A stretch of DNA of 64,000 nt from Rhizobium skierniewicense (GTDB lineage Bacteria > Pseudomonadota > Alphaproteobacteria > Rhizobiales > Rhizobiaceae): contig NZ_JACIDV010000002.1 of assembly GCF_014196515.1 (NCBI RefSeq), forward strand, positions 1-64,000. The letters are read 5' to 3'. This document shows positions 50,153-58,514 of the stretch, one piece after another. Under the pieces are notes generated by a model. It did no database searches. It worked only from the letters and a program-made list of their open reading frames with translations, and was not told where the DNA came from. The first letter of the stretch is position 1. Each line of letters starts with the position of its first letter. A program made the position numbers and the translations under genes.

Positions 50153-51738
50153 TGGCCGCTCAAACCCACCCTATGCTTGGTGCGAATGGATTGAGCATTG
50201 TTGCAGCAGCTGTCCGCGACGGCGAGTTTCATTGCAAAAGCCACAATGACCGTGTTTCGGCTGCGTCTGCAATGGCGCACCGTTATCTGACGCGGGATGC
50301 AAAGGACAGCAATCTGTTCCGCCCCGGCGACAATGCTGCTGATTTGCTGGACCGGGCGCGGACGCTCGGCAAACTGCCTGATGCAGATGCTGCCAGCCTG
50401 CCGGAACGCAAGGTGGCGACGGTTCGCGATCCGCAAACCGTCGATGCCGGAAACCGACTGCGCAATCTGGATGAAGGCACCGTTCTCGCGCTGATGGAAT
50501 CCTTCAAGGCCTACAGCCAGCAACAGCCTATTGTAGTCTACGGCAGGGAGGCTGATGCCGTGGTTCGCCTCGGTGCTGGTGGGCACAGACTAGAAGCCAG
50601 CCGCCGTCTCGGCATCAAGGTTCTTTGCTTCCATGCCGATGGCGACGAACTGGATCGCCAGCTTTGCGAGATTGACGAAAACCTCATCCGTGCGGACCTA
50701 ACGCCATCCGACAAGGCGCTGTTTTTGGCGCGGCGCAAGGAAATCTATCTGATCAAGCACCCTGAAACGGCAAAGGGAGCGGCGCAGGCGAACGCCTCGA
50801 ACGCAGCACAAGGACGTGGCGGACAAATTGTCCGTGACGCCAAAACCTTTACGGCGGCGACGGCGCAAGCAACCGGACAGGACGAGCGCACCATTCGTCG
50901 CGATGTCGAGCGCGGAGAAAAGATTTCCGTCGCCGCAATCCAGATGCTGCGCGGAACTGTCCACGATAAGGGTGTGACCCTAGACAAGCTCAAACGATTG
51001 GAAACGCCGGAAGCACAAATGGTGTTTGCGCGCGAACTTATCGCGTCGGACCGTGCGAAAAAAGCCGAAACGAAGGAAATGCGCACGGCGGAACAGGCCA
51101 GCAACCGCGAATCGCGGATGCGCATGGTCAACCTGATTGCAGATCATGGACGCAAGTCCGGTTATGCCATGCCGCGCGCCGCCTATCCCATCGGTTATGC
51201 GGACCCGCCCTGGCAACAAGAGGCCTGGAGCGATGAAACAGGGCAGGACAAGGGGCTGAAATATCCGTCCATGACGGTTGAGGCCATCAAGGCGTTGTGC
51301 GCTGGCGACAAATCGCCGTTCACACGTGACGCGGTGCTTCTGCTTTGGGTGACTGCCAACCGCCTGCCAGATGGCATCGCCGTTCTGGAAGCATGGGGCT
51401 TCGAATTTGTCACGTCGCTGGTTTGGGACAAGGTGAACATCGGCATGGGCCGGTGGACGCGCGACCGCCACGAAATCCTGCTGATCGGCAAGCGCGGCAC
51501 GATTTCGCTCGCACCCTTGCCGGGTACGCAGCCGCAAAGTGTTCACGCCGAACCGAAGACGGAGCATAGCCGCAAGCCGGTTTGGTATGCCGAACAGATA
51601 GACCGGCTGTGGCCGGGAATGCGCAAGCTCGAACTTTTCCAACGCAAGGGCAGCCTCGCCGAAGGCGATATTCGCCTGAACGGCATGTGGGATTTTTGGG
51701 GTAATCAAGCCGGATCGCCGGAAAGCGAGGTGGCGTAA
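50152..51738 (+). CDS. ParB-like / MT-A70 adenine methyltransferase fusion
   Basis: A 528-residue two-part protein. The N-terminal part (about 85-300) is ParB-like: GAGGHRLEASRRLG (141-154), EIDENLIRADLTPSDKALFL (173-192) and the recognition helix GQDERTIRRDVERGEKIS. The C-terminal part (about 340-520) is an MT-A70 methyltransferase with the catalytic DPPW (351-354), a LLLWVTANRLPDGIAVLEAW strand and a WSRDRHEI-like stretch (here WTRDRHEILLIGKRG). It should bind DNA and methylate adenine N6. It overlaps the PAPS-reductase-like gene by one base (TAATG). Confidence 0.88.
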   Translation: MAAQTHPMLGANGLSIVAAAVRDGEFHCKSHNDRVSAASAMAHRYLTRDAKDSNLFRPGDNAADLLDRARTLGKLPDADAASLPERKVATVRDPQTVDAGNRLRNLDEGTVLALMESFKAYSQQQPIVVYGREADAVVRLGAGGHRLEASRRLGIKVLCFHADGDELDRQLCEIDENLIRADLTPSDKALFLARRKEIYLIKHPETAKGAAQANASNAAQGRGGQIVRDAKTFTAATAQATGQDERTIRRDVERGEKISVAAIQMLRGTVHDKGVTLDKLKRLETPEAQMVFARELIASDRAKKAETKEMRTAEQASNRESRMRMVNLIADHGRKSGYAMPRAAYPIGYADPPWQQEAWSDETGQDKGLKYPSMTVEAIKALCAGDKSPFTRDAVLLLWVTANRLPDGIAVLEAWGFEFVTSLVWDKVNIGMGRWTRDRHEILLIGKRGTISLAPLPGTQPQSVHAEPKTEHSRKPVWYAEQIDRLWPGMRKLELFQRKGSLAEGDIRLNGMWDFWGNQAGSPESEVA

Positions 51739-52799
51739 TGTACGTCTCTCGAGCTACCGAGATTGATGCATTGATTGCCCGCAATTGTCCTGTCGCTATC
51801 GGCGTTTCAGGCGGCAAGGACAGCCAAGCGGCGGCTCTGGCGACTTTCCATCATCTCGACGCCATCGGCCATACTGGCCCTCGCATTCTTATCCATGCCG
51901 ATCTTGGATTGGTCGAATGGAACGAAAGCCATCCGATTTGCGAAGAACTTGCAGACCATCTGCGGTGTGACCTCATCGTTGTGCGGCGCAAGGCCGGTGG
52001 ATTGATGGAGCGCTGGGAAAGCCGTTGGGTATCCAGCAGAGTTCGGTACGAGCTTCTATCAACAGTCACCCTCGTGCCATGCTGGTCAACCCCGGACATG
52101 CGGTTCTGTACTTCGGAACTCAAAACCCACGTCATCATTGCTGATCTAAAAAAGCGTTATCCTGATCAGGAAATCATCAACGTAACCGGTATTCGCCGCG
52201 CCGAAAGCCGCAATCGCTCGCGCATGGCGGTATGCGACGGTGATGCAAGAGGCCGGGTTTGGAACTGGCGTCCTATTCTCGATTGGAGCGAAGAGGAAGT
52301 CTTCGCAGCCATAGATGCCAGTGGGTTACGGCCCCATCCTGCCTATCGTGAGTTTGGCATGGGGCGCGTGTCGTGCCGCTTCTGTATCATGTCGAATGTC
52401 TCGGATTTGGCGGCGGCTTCCGCTCAACCTCAAAGCCACGATCTGTATCGCCGCATGGTGGCACTTGAGGCGGACAGTGGTTTCGCATTTCAGGGTGCGC
52501 GCTGGCTTGGCGATGTCGCGCCGCAGCTGCTTGAGGGTGATCTTTCAAAACGGCTGGCGTCTGCCAAGCGACTCGCGGCGGTCCGGCGCGAACTTGAGGC
52601 CCATATCACGCCCGAAATGAAATACGTCAAAGGCTGGCCGTTACGCATGCTGACGAATGACGAGGCGGAACGCCTTTCGTTCATCCGACGCAACGTGTCT
52701 GGCCTCTATGGCTTTGAAAGCTCGGTTCTATACCCGGACGAAATTCACGCTCGCTATGCCGATCTGCTGGATGAGAAGGCAAGGAAGGTGGCGGTATGA
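51738..52799 (+). CDS. PAPS-reductase-like PP-loop protein
   Basis: A 353-residue protein of the phosphoadenosine phosphosulfate reductase (adenine nucleotide alpha-hydrolase) superfamily. The PP-loop is SGGKDS (24-29). Cysteines in MRFCTSELKT and VSCRFCIMSN are placed as in DndC/IbrA-type proteins and could bind an iron-sulfur cluster or zinc. Homologues beside ParB-like proteins occur in IbrA/IbrB and related phage systems. Its translation is coupled to the ParB/MT-A70 gene, so a joint role in DNA modification or epigenetic control is proposed; sulfate assimilation is less likely here. Confidence 0.8.
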   Translation: MYVSRATEIDALIARNCPVAIGVSGGKDSQAAALATFHHLDAIGHTGPRILIHADLGLVEWNESHPICEELADHLRCDLIVVRRKAGGLMERWESRWVSSRVRYELLSTVTLVPCWSTPDMRFCTSELKTHVIIADLKKRYPDQEIINVTGIRRAESRNRSRMAVCDGDARGRVWNWRPILDWSEEEVFAAIDASGLRPHPAYREFGMGRVSCRFCIMSNVSDLAAASAQPQSHDLYRRMVALEADSGFAFQGARWLGDVAPQLLEGDLSKRLASAKRLAAVRRELEAHITPEMKYVKGWPLRMLTNDEAERLSFIRRNVSGLYGFESSVLYPDEIHARYADLLDEKARKVAV

Positions 52800-53350
52800 C
52801 GGCGGGGGCGCAAGGCGCGCGGGACCGAGAAAAAGCACGGGTTTCCAGATTGATCGATATCGCCAACCGCAGCCACGGCGACCGGTGGGCAATTGATATC
52901 GACGGTGGCGAGACGAACATCATCGCTCAACGGTCGTCTGGTGAACAAGACGTGATCTGCACGATCTACAGGACCGCATCGCCGGACGAAATCGAGCTGA
53001 TCAGCGGCGCATTGGAAAACGTGTTCATGTTCCTCGATATTCGTCGCCGCGCCATCATCGCCTTGAAGCAAGGACAGCCAGCGCAGGACGGGCAACAGGC
53101 CACACGCATGCGCGACGGCGACTTTGCCGCCAACGCGGCGATCCTGTGCGCAGAACCGCTGTTTCAGCGGTTTCTTGAGCGCCGTAACCGGGGCGGGTCC
53201 GCCATCCACAATCAGGAACAGGCCGACGCCGTTTTAAAACGGCTGCTCGGCATCACCAGCAAAACACAACTCAACCGACAAGAGCGGGCGCAGACGGCGT
53301 TTATCGACCTGCGGGCCGACTTTCAGACATGGAAAAGGGGGCGGGCATGA
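52796..53350 (+). CDS. Hypothetical phage protein
   Basis: A 184-residue protein with a polar N-terminus, a central helix (EIELISGALENVFMFLDIRR) and a basic C-terminal helix (LGITSKTQLNRQERAQTAFI). It overlaps the genes on both sides by four bases. Placed just before the replication initiator it may belong to replication, but no domain is recognised. Confidence 0.6.
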   Translation: MTAGAQGARDREKARVSRLIDIANRSHGDRWAIDIDGGETNIIAQRSSGEQDVICTIYRTASPDEIELISGALENVFMFLDIRRRAIIALKQGQPAQDGQQATRMRDGDFAANAAILCAEPLFQRFLERRNRGGSAIHNQEQADAVLKRLLGITSKTQLNRQERAQTAFIDLRADFQTWKRGRA

Positions 53351-53640
53351 CGGGGATGCTGCCGATTATCGAACTATTGGAATACTGCGAAACGGACGCA
53401 AAGCGGGCGCAATGGCTGTTGCAGGTGCCGAGTTTTGTATTCTACCGCAGTCAGACGGATATCCGCCGCGTCCTTCGCGCTTCGGGTTTTCTCAAGGGTG
53501 TCGAGCTTCTTGAAATGGAGTTTACCTTGCTTGTCGCCACGCGCGGCGCGGACGGACACCCGCCTGCGGAAGTCGTTACCAACGTCAACGCCATGCGCGG
53601 TTTCATGCGGACGCTGGTTCGCAAAGGCGGTCTGGCATGA
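53347..53640 (+). CDS. Hypothetical phage protein
   Basis: A 97-residue protein (MLPIIELLEYCETDAKRAQW near the start, GFLKGVELLEMEFTLLVATR in the middle). I used the ATG overlapping the previous stop; an upstream in-frame start lies inside that gene. It overlaps the initiator gene by four bases. Family unknown. Confidence 0.6.
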   Translation: MTGMLPIIELLEYCETDAKRAQWLLQVPSFVFYRSQTDIRRVLRASGFLKGVELLEMEFTLLVATRGADGHPPAEVVTNVNAMRGFMRTLVRKGGLA

Positions 53641-54854
53641 GCGAACCGACAATCCGGCGTGGTGTGCGCAACGCGCGCTATACCACCCTTCCCAACCATG
53701 TGTTTGAGGACACGCGCCTGTCGATGGATGCGCGCTGGCTGCTGGGCTATCTGCTTTCGAAGCCGGACAACTGGACTGTCGTGGTCGGCGACATCATCAA
53801 GAAGGGCGGTTGCGGGCGCGACAAGGCCCGCAAGATGATCGCGGAACTGGTTGATATCGGTTACGCGGAACGCGAACAGACGCGCGAAGATGGCCGTTTC
53901 AGCGCCACTGCCCTGGTGATTTTCGATGAGCCTCGCAGCGTGGAAACAAGGTCTGAAACCGACAGTGTTGCATCTTTACCGCAGACTGAAATGCCGTCGC
54001 CGGTAAAGCCGTCGCCGGATTCACCGTCGCCGGTAAAATCGGCACCTAGTAATAACTCACCCTTAGAAAATACTGATTATCAGCAAGAGGGAGATGCGCA
54101 CGAAGCTGATTTGAAAAGCGATGAAGACCCGAAGGCCGTGGCACGGGCGTTCAAGCGTTGGTACGGCGATTGGCCGACCCGCAAGGTGGACAGCGCCTAT
54201 GCTGCCGAAAAGGCTTGGTTCATGCTGACGCCAGAACAGCGGGCCGAATGCATCGCCAAATCTCCGACCTACATCGAACGTGCCAACGCAGCGAAGGGCG
54301 TGAAGGTGCCGTATGCCGGACCGTACCTGACCGGCAAGGATTGGGAAAAGTTGGAAGACCCGAAATCCGATATGGCTGTGGCGCAGGTGCATAACGCCTA
54401 CACCCGGCCATGGCATGCCGGACGCTGTGCCGAACTGCTGCGGCCTATTGCGCAGACCATGCCACAGCTTACGCCGTTTCAGCGCCGGATTGTCGAGCAA
54501 GGCGGCGCTGCGGCGGAAGCGGAGCTTGCAGACCGTCGCCGCAAATACGGCTGGCCGAAGGTCAATACGATGGATGAGCGGGCAGGGGATCGCAAAGGCG
54601 TCACTGTCAGCCCGCAGCTTCTCCGGGTTTCCGAAGGTTTTGATGGCGTTCACATCGGTAGCGATCTGTACGCGGCTTGGAAGCGGTTCTTCGGAAAGGC
54701 CGGATTGCCTCTGCCAGCGGTGCCAACCGGCCTTGAATGGCTGTTCTTCCCACAAGTGCCAGCGGACGTGACGGATTTGGATTTGGCGGTTTCCGAAGCT
54801 TGGGACGCCTTCGGACAGCAGATTAACGAGGGGCGCGAAAATGATGCAGCATAA
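53637..54854 (+). CDS. Phage replication initiator-like protein
   Basis: A 405-residue protein. The N-terminal winged helix (about 15-95: LSMDARWLLGYLLSKPDNW, then GGCGRDKARKMIAELVDIGY) resembles phage initiators and replisome organisers. A low-complexity Ser-Pro linker (about 118-145) follows, then a C-terminal domain with conserved Trp/Tyr residues. Three 15-bp-spaced repeats and an AT-rich stretch lie in the linker, as iterons lie within lambda gene O. No helicase or primase motif is present, so it probably recruits the host helicase. Confidence 0.75.
   Translation: MSEPTIRRGVRNARYTTLPNHVFEDTRLSMDARWLLGYLLSKPDNWTVVVGDIIKKGGCGRDKARKMIAELVDIGYAEREQTREDGRFSATALVIFDEPRSVETRSETDSVASLPQTEMPSPVKPSPDSPSPVKSAPSNNSPLENTDYQQEGDAHEADLKSDEDPKAVARAFKRWYGDWPTRKVDSAYAAEKAWFMLTPEQRAECIAKSPTYIERANAAKGVKVPYAGPYLTGKDWEKLEDPKSDMAVAQVHNAYTRPWHAGRCAELLRPIAQTMPQLTPFQRRIVEQGGAAAEAELADRRRKYGWPKVNTMDERAGDRKGVTVSPQLLRVSEGFDGVHIGSDLYAAWKRFFGKAGLPLPAVPTGLEWLFFPQVPADVTDLDLAVSEAWDAFGQQINEGRENDAA
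53994..54037. repeat. Iterons inside the initiator gene, candidate phage origin
   Basis: Three copies of CCGTCGCCGGTAAA (53994, 54009 with a changed end, 54024) are spaced exactly 15 bp. An AT-rich tract with TTAGAAAATACTGATTAT follows at 54044-54085. This is the lambda ori layout (iterons plus AT-rich unwinding region within the initiator gene). Confidence 0.6.
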
Positions 54855-55494
54855 GTTCGAGGATATCTCCCAGCATGTGTCTTTGCGCGGTCTGTTGAAG
54901 CTGGATCGTATCGCTGCGGAGGCTGCACAGGTGGCGAGGGAACGCGAATCGGCGGGCAAGAAGTTGGCTGATGCAGTGAGCGATTCGGGCTGGGTGATTG
55001 CTCAAGTGGCGTTTGGCCATGAGCAGACTGTGGAAAAAGATATGCTTGATGCGGGTATTGGAGCATGGGTTCCTATGCGAATGGGACCTGAGAGGAAGCG
55101 TCACCGCAAGCGCATCCCACCCTCTCCGACGACCGTTTTCAACGGTCTTGTGTTTATATATTGCTGCCCGACAGGCGAGGCTTTGCGAGGTATTCGCAGC
55201 TTTATCCACGTTAAAAACGTCATCATGAACGGTGAAGCTGCTGCCCGTATCTCAACTGAAACGGTCAACAACTTCCGTGACTTGGCTGCGCGTGGCGAAT
55301 ATGATTGGGAGCGCCCCGCACCGACATTCATTAAGGATCAAAAGGTTCGGATTACGACCGGTCCATTCGTTGGGTTCGAGGTCGTTATCGAGGGCTTCGC
55401 GAGCAAGGGCCACGGCGATGCCATCGTCAGCATCAACATCTTTGGCAGACCTACACCCTTCAACATGCCACTTGCCATGCTGGAAAAAGTGTGA
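54841..55494 (+). CDS. NusG-like transcription factor
   Basis: A 217-residue protein with a NusG plan: an NGN domain (about 50-135, GWVIAQVAFGHEQTVEKDML, then TVFNGLVFIYC) and a KOW domain (about 160-215, DQKVRITTGPFVGFEVVIEG). A helical N-terminal extension of about 45 residues is not found in host NusG. It should bind RNA polymerase. Last of the early rightward operon and just before a terminator and the packaging genes, it is placed to act as a late-gene antiterminator. Confidence 0.82.
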   Translation: MMQHKFEDISQHVSLRGLLKLDRIAAEAAQVARERESAGKKLADAVSDSGWVIAQVAFGHEQTVEKDMLDAGIGAWVPMRMGPERKRHRKRIPPSPTTVFNGLVFIYCCPTGEALRGIRSFIHVKNVIMNGEAAARISTETVNNFRDLAARGEYDWERPAPTFIKDQKVRITTGPFVGFEVVIEGFASKGHGDAIVSINIFGRPTPFNMPLAMLEKV

Positions 55495-55623
55495 GTAAAA
55501 ATGCGCATGGTCGATCTGGTTCTTAGTGGCGGTTACGCTCGCGCCCAGACCCAACCCTGACAGTCTCCCGAAGCGAGACACCGATTCAGGGTCAGTGCTA
55601 CAGCTATGATCGACGGAATGATG

Positions 55624-55645
55624 AGGCGGCCTAACGGTCGCCTTT
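55624..55645 (+). terminator. Hairpin between early and late phage genes
   Basis: AGGCGGCC (55624-55631) pairs with GGTCGCCT (55636-55643, one GU) and is followed by a T-rich TTTCTGCTTTCT. It lies 130 bases after the NusG-like gene and 17 before the HNH gene. Confidence 0.5.
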
Positions 55646-55660
55646 CTGCTTTCTAGAGAT

Positions 55661-56023
55661 ATGGCCAGACTTACGACACTGAAGCCGACGCTCGGCACGC
55701 TGCCACCTCGCTTGGGTCCAGCACCTGGTGATGAGCAGGATCGCAACAAGCATCGTCAGACAGCAGAGCCATGGCGCAAGTGGTACCAGCTGGTCAGATG
55801 GAAGCGGCTGCGCATCCAGACATTCACGCGTGATCTGTTCACGTGCCAGATGGCAGGCTGCGGAAAGATCGAAGGCAACACATCGAAACTCATCTGCGAC
55901 CACGTCAAGCCTCACAAGGGTGACGAGGTGCTGTTCTTCGATGAGACAAACCTTCAGACGCTGTGCAAGCCATGCCACGACACATTGAAGCAACGAGAGG
56001 AGCGGTCGCGAGGCCGTTGGTGA
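55661..56023 (+). CDS. HNH endonuclease next to terminase
   Basis: A 120-residue HNH protein. MAGCGKIEG and LCKPCH supply two zinc Cys pairs; CDHVKPHKGD and NLQTLCKPCHDTLK give the catalytic His and Asn/His. HNH proteins in this place assist terminase in cutting at cos or pac in HK97-like phages. Its stop is five bases from the next gene. Confidence 0.85.
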   Translation: MARLTTLKPTLGTLPPRLGPAPGDEQDRNKHRQTAEPWRKWYQLVRWKRLRIQTFTRDLFTCQMAGCGKIEGNTSKLICDHVKPHKGDEVLFFDETNLQTLCKPCHDTLKQREERSRGRW

Positions 56024-56027
56024 AGCC

Positions 56028-56276
56028 ATGCAGATCGGTATGATTGAAGGTGCAACGCGCATCATCGGCAAGAGCCAAGGTTATCTCGGGCTTCCTCTTC
56101 GTGATGAGCTGATCAACTGCACGGTCGGTGGTGAGCAGACGCCGTCGATGACAACCGCATGGTTCCCAACGCCTAACGAGCTTGCGCGCCTCAATGCGGG
56201 CGCACCTGTTCATCTTCGCATCCTCGGCGACGCTCACCCACCGGTGATGGTCGATGTTGGCAAGACCCCAGAGTGA
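56028..56276 (+). CDS. Hypothetical protein before terminase
   Basis: An 82-residue protein (IGKSQGYLGLPLRDELINCT, WFPTPNELARLNAGAPVHLR). Homologues are, to my knowledge, common immediately upstream of terminase small subunits in rhizobial and Brucella-related prophages, without a known role. It starts five bases after the HNH stop. Confidence 0.65.
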   Translation: MQIGMIEGATRIIGKSQGYLGLPLRDELINCTVGGEQTPSMTTAWFPTPNELARLNAGAPVHLRILGDAHPPVMVDVGKTPE

Positions 56277-56358
56277 CCGGCAGGGGGGGCGGGTCAAAAG
56301 TCTGGAAGGCCCCTTCCTCCCGCACCCGCGTCCCCCACATCCGGAGATTTTTTTTACC

Positions 56359-56820
56359 GTGTCTGATGATTTTACCGGCAAGGATGTCGAGCTTGATCTC
56401 TTCGGCAAGCCGATTGAGCCCATCAAAGATCGACGCGGTAGGCCTTCGTTCGGAAAGAGCAAGGAAAATCAGGAGCTTGTCTGTCTTCTTCGCGCAGCGG
56501 GTTGGACGCAAGCCCGGATAGCCGGGTATCTCCAGTGCGACGAGAAGACTTTACGGAAGAATTTTTCCCGAGAGCTCCAAGAGGGCGCTGACCAGATCGA
56601 AGGCATGGCGCTGGAAGTCACGCTCAAGAAAATGAAGTCCGGCAACTCGGTCGCCATCTCGCGGATCTTCGACATCATCGAAAAACAAGGCGCGCCTGCT
56701 GTGCCGATACCGAGATCTCCGGAAAAGACCCCGGATGAAAAGCTTGGCAAGAAGGAGGCCGCCGACAGAGACGCCCATACGGCGCATGAAGGCACTCCAT
56801 GGGCTTCGCTTCTGCAATAA
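56359..56820 (+). CDS. Terminase small subunit-like protein
   Basis: A 154-residue protein starting at GTG, 12 bases after GGAG, in the only start that gives a sensible N-terminus (SDDFTGKDVELDLFGKPIEP). A helix-turn-helix follows (LLRAAGWTQARIAGYLQCDE), then a helical segment and a charged tail. Its position before the large subunit and the DNA-binding motif support a terminase small subunit that recognises the phage DNA end. It overlaps the large subunit by 22 bases. Confidence 0.7.
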   Translation: MSDDFTGKDVELDLFGKPIEPIKDRRGRPSFGKSKENQELVCLLRAAGWTQARIAGYLQCDEKTLRKNFSRELQEGADQIEGMALEVTLKKMKSGNSVAISRIFDIIEKQGAPAVPIPRSPEKTPDEKLGKKEAADRDAHTAHEGTPWASLLQ

Positions 56821-58514
56821 AGGCCGACTGGAAGTTCTCTTGCCCTGATTGGGCAGAGCGCTTGCGGGACGGTCGCCCCATCGTTCCGGATCTTCCGCTT
56901 GATCTCGACGAGGGCAACAGAGCGGTTGGCATCTTCGATAACCTTCGTCTGCCGGACGTACCAGACCAGCCTTACATGGCCGATGCTGCCGGTGACTGGT
57001 TCCGCGATATCGTCCGGGCAATTTTCGGCTCGATCGACGAGCAGGGCGAGCGGCATGTGCGCAAAGTCTTCGGCCTGGTACCGAAGAAGAATTCAAAGAC
57101 AACGGGCGGCGCTGGCATCATGGTCACGGCGCTGCTGATGAACAGGCGGCCTCGCGCCGAGTTTTTGTTGATCGGGCCGACGCAGGACGTTGCCGACACG
57201 GCTTATCAGCAAGCTGCCGGCATGATCGAAGCGGATCCGTACCTCGCCAAGCGTTTCCATGCCATCGAGCACAAGAAAACGATTGTCGATCGCCTGAACA
57301 AGGCGAAGCTGAGGATCAAGACTTTCGACATGAAGGTGCTGACAGGCTCAAAGCCTGCCGGCGTTCTCCTCGACGAGCTGCACGTGATGTCGTCGTACTC
57401 CTACGCGTCGCGTGTTCTGGGGCAGATTAGCGGTGGTTTGATCCCGAACAAAGAGTCGTTCCTGATCATCATCACGACCCAGAGCGATGAGCCGCCCTCG
57501 GGCGTGTTCAAATCAGATCTTCAATATGCGCGTGGCGTGCGTGATGGCACGATCACAGGCGGCAACACTCTTCCGGTTCTCTATGAGTTCCCGGAAGCGA
57601 TGCAGATCAGTAAACAGAAGCCTTGGAAAGACCCGAAAAACTGGCACATGGTTCTGCCGAATTTGGGTCTTTCCATCACTCTCGATCGACTAATCGAGGA
57701 ATGGGAAGAGGCTCAAAGAAAGGGTGAAGAAGAAGAGCGGCGCTGGGCAAGTCAGCATTTGAATGTTGAAATCGGGCTTGCGTTGCATTCCGATCGGTGG
57801 ATCGGCGCTGACTACTGGGAAGCTGCTGCTGACAAACGCATCACGCTCCAATACCTGATCGACGAGTGCGATGTGATTGCGGTGGGCGGCGACGTTGGTG
57901 GCCTCCTCGATCTTTGGGGGCTGGCCGCGATCGGCCGCCACAAGGTAACGCGTCACTGGCTGCTCTGGGCCAAAGCGTGGGCGCAACCTTCCGTTCTCAC
58001 GCGCCATCCAGAGATCGTCGAAAAGCTGAACGATTTCGAGCGCGACGGTGACCTGGTCATATGCAAGCGTGTCACGCAGGACGTCGAGGAGGCCGCTGCG
58101 ATCATCGCCAGTCTGCGCGATGCCGGAAAGCTGCCAGAGGTCGGCGCGATCGGGCTTGATCCGAATGGCGTGACGGCCTTGCTTGAAGAGCTTGCAGGTT
58201 ATGAAATCGTCGATCCGATGGTGAAGGCGGTTTCGCAGGGCTACAAGCTCTCGGCCTCTATCTTCGGCATCGAGCGCAAGCTTGCTGACGGCACTATGAA
58301 GCATTGCGGTTCTGGCCTGCTGACCTGGTGCGTCCAGAATGCCTGCGCAACACAGCGCGGCAGTAACATCTACATCGATAAGAAAACGGCCAGCTCCAAG
58401 ATCGACCCCTTGGTTGCGGCCTTCAACGCTGGTGAGTTGATGGGCAGAAACCCGGAGGCTTCGGGTAACGCAGGTATGGACGATTATTTCCGTGAGATGG
58501 CAGGTGCTCAGTGA
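56799..58514 (+). CDS. terL: Terminase large subunit
   Basis: A 571-residue large terminase. The ATPase lies in the N-terminal half with LVPKKNSKTTGG (Walker A-like, about 94-105) and GVLLDELHVM (Walker B, near 188). The nuclease domain in the C-terminal half contains VGGDVGGLLDLWGLA and GLDPNGVTALLEELA. It pumps DNA into the prohead and cuts it. The family is the HK97/lambdoid type. portal follows with a four-base overlap. Confidence 0.9.
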   Translation: MGFASAIKADWKFSCPDWAERLRDGRPIVPDLPLDLDEGNRAVGIFDNLRLPDVPDQPYMADAAGDWFRDIVRAIFGSIDEQGERHVRKVFGLVPKKNSKTTGGAGIMVTALLMNRRPRAEFLLIGPTQDVADTAYQQAAGMIEADPYLAKRFHAIEHKKTIVDRLNKAKLRIKTFDMKVLTGSKPAGVLLDELHVMSSYSYASRVLGQISGGLIPNKESFLIIITTQSDEPPSGVFKSDLQYARGVRDGTITGGNTLPVLYEFPEAMQISKQKPWKDPKNWHMVLPNLGLSITLDRLIEEWEEAQRKGEEEERRWASQHLNVEIGLALHSDRWIGADYWEAAADKRITLQYLIDECDVIAVGGDVGGLLDLWGLAAIGRHKVTRHWLLWAKAWAQPSVLTRHPEIVEKLNDFERDGDLVICKRVTQDVEEAAAIIASLRDAGKLPEVGAIGLDPNGVTALLEELAGYEIVDPMVKAVSQGYKLSASIFGIERKLADGTMKHCGSGLLTWCVQNACATQRGSNIYIDKKTASSKIDPLVAAFNAGELMGRNPEASGNAGMDDYFREMAGAQ

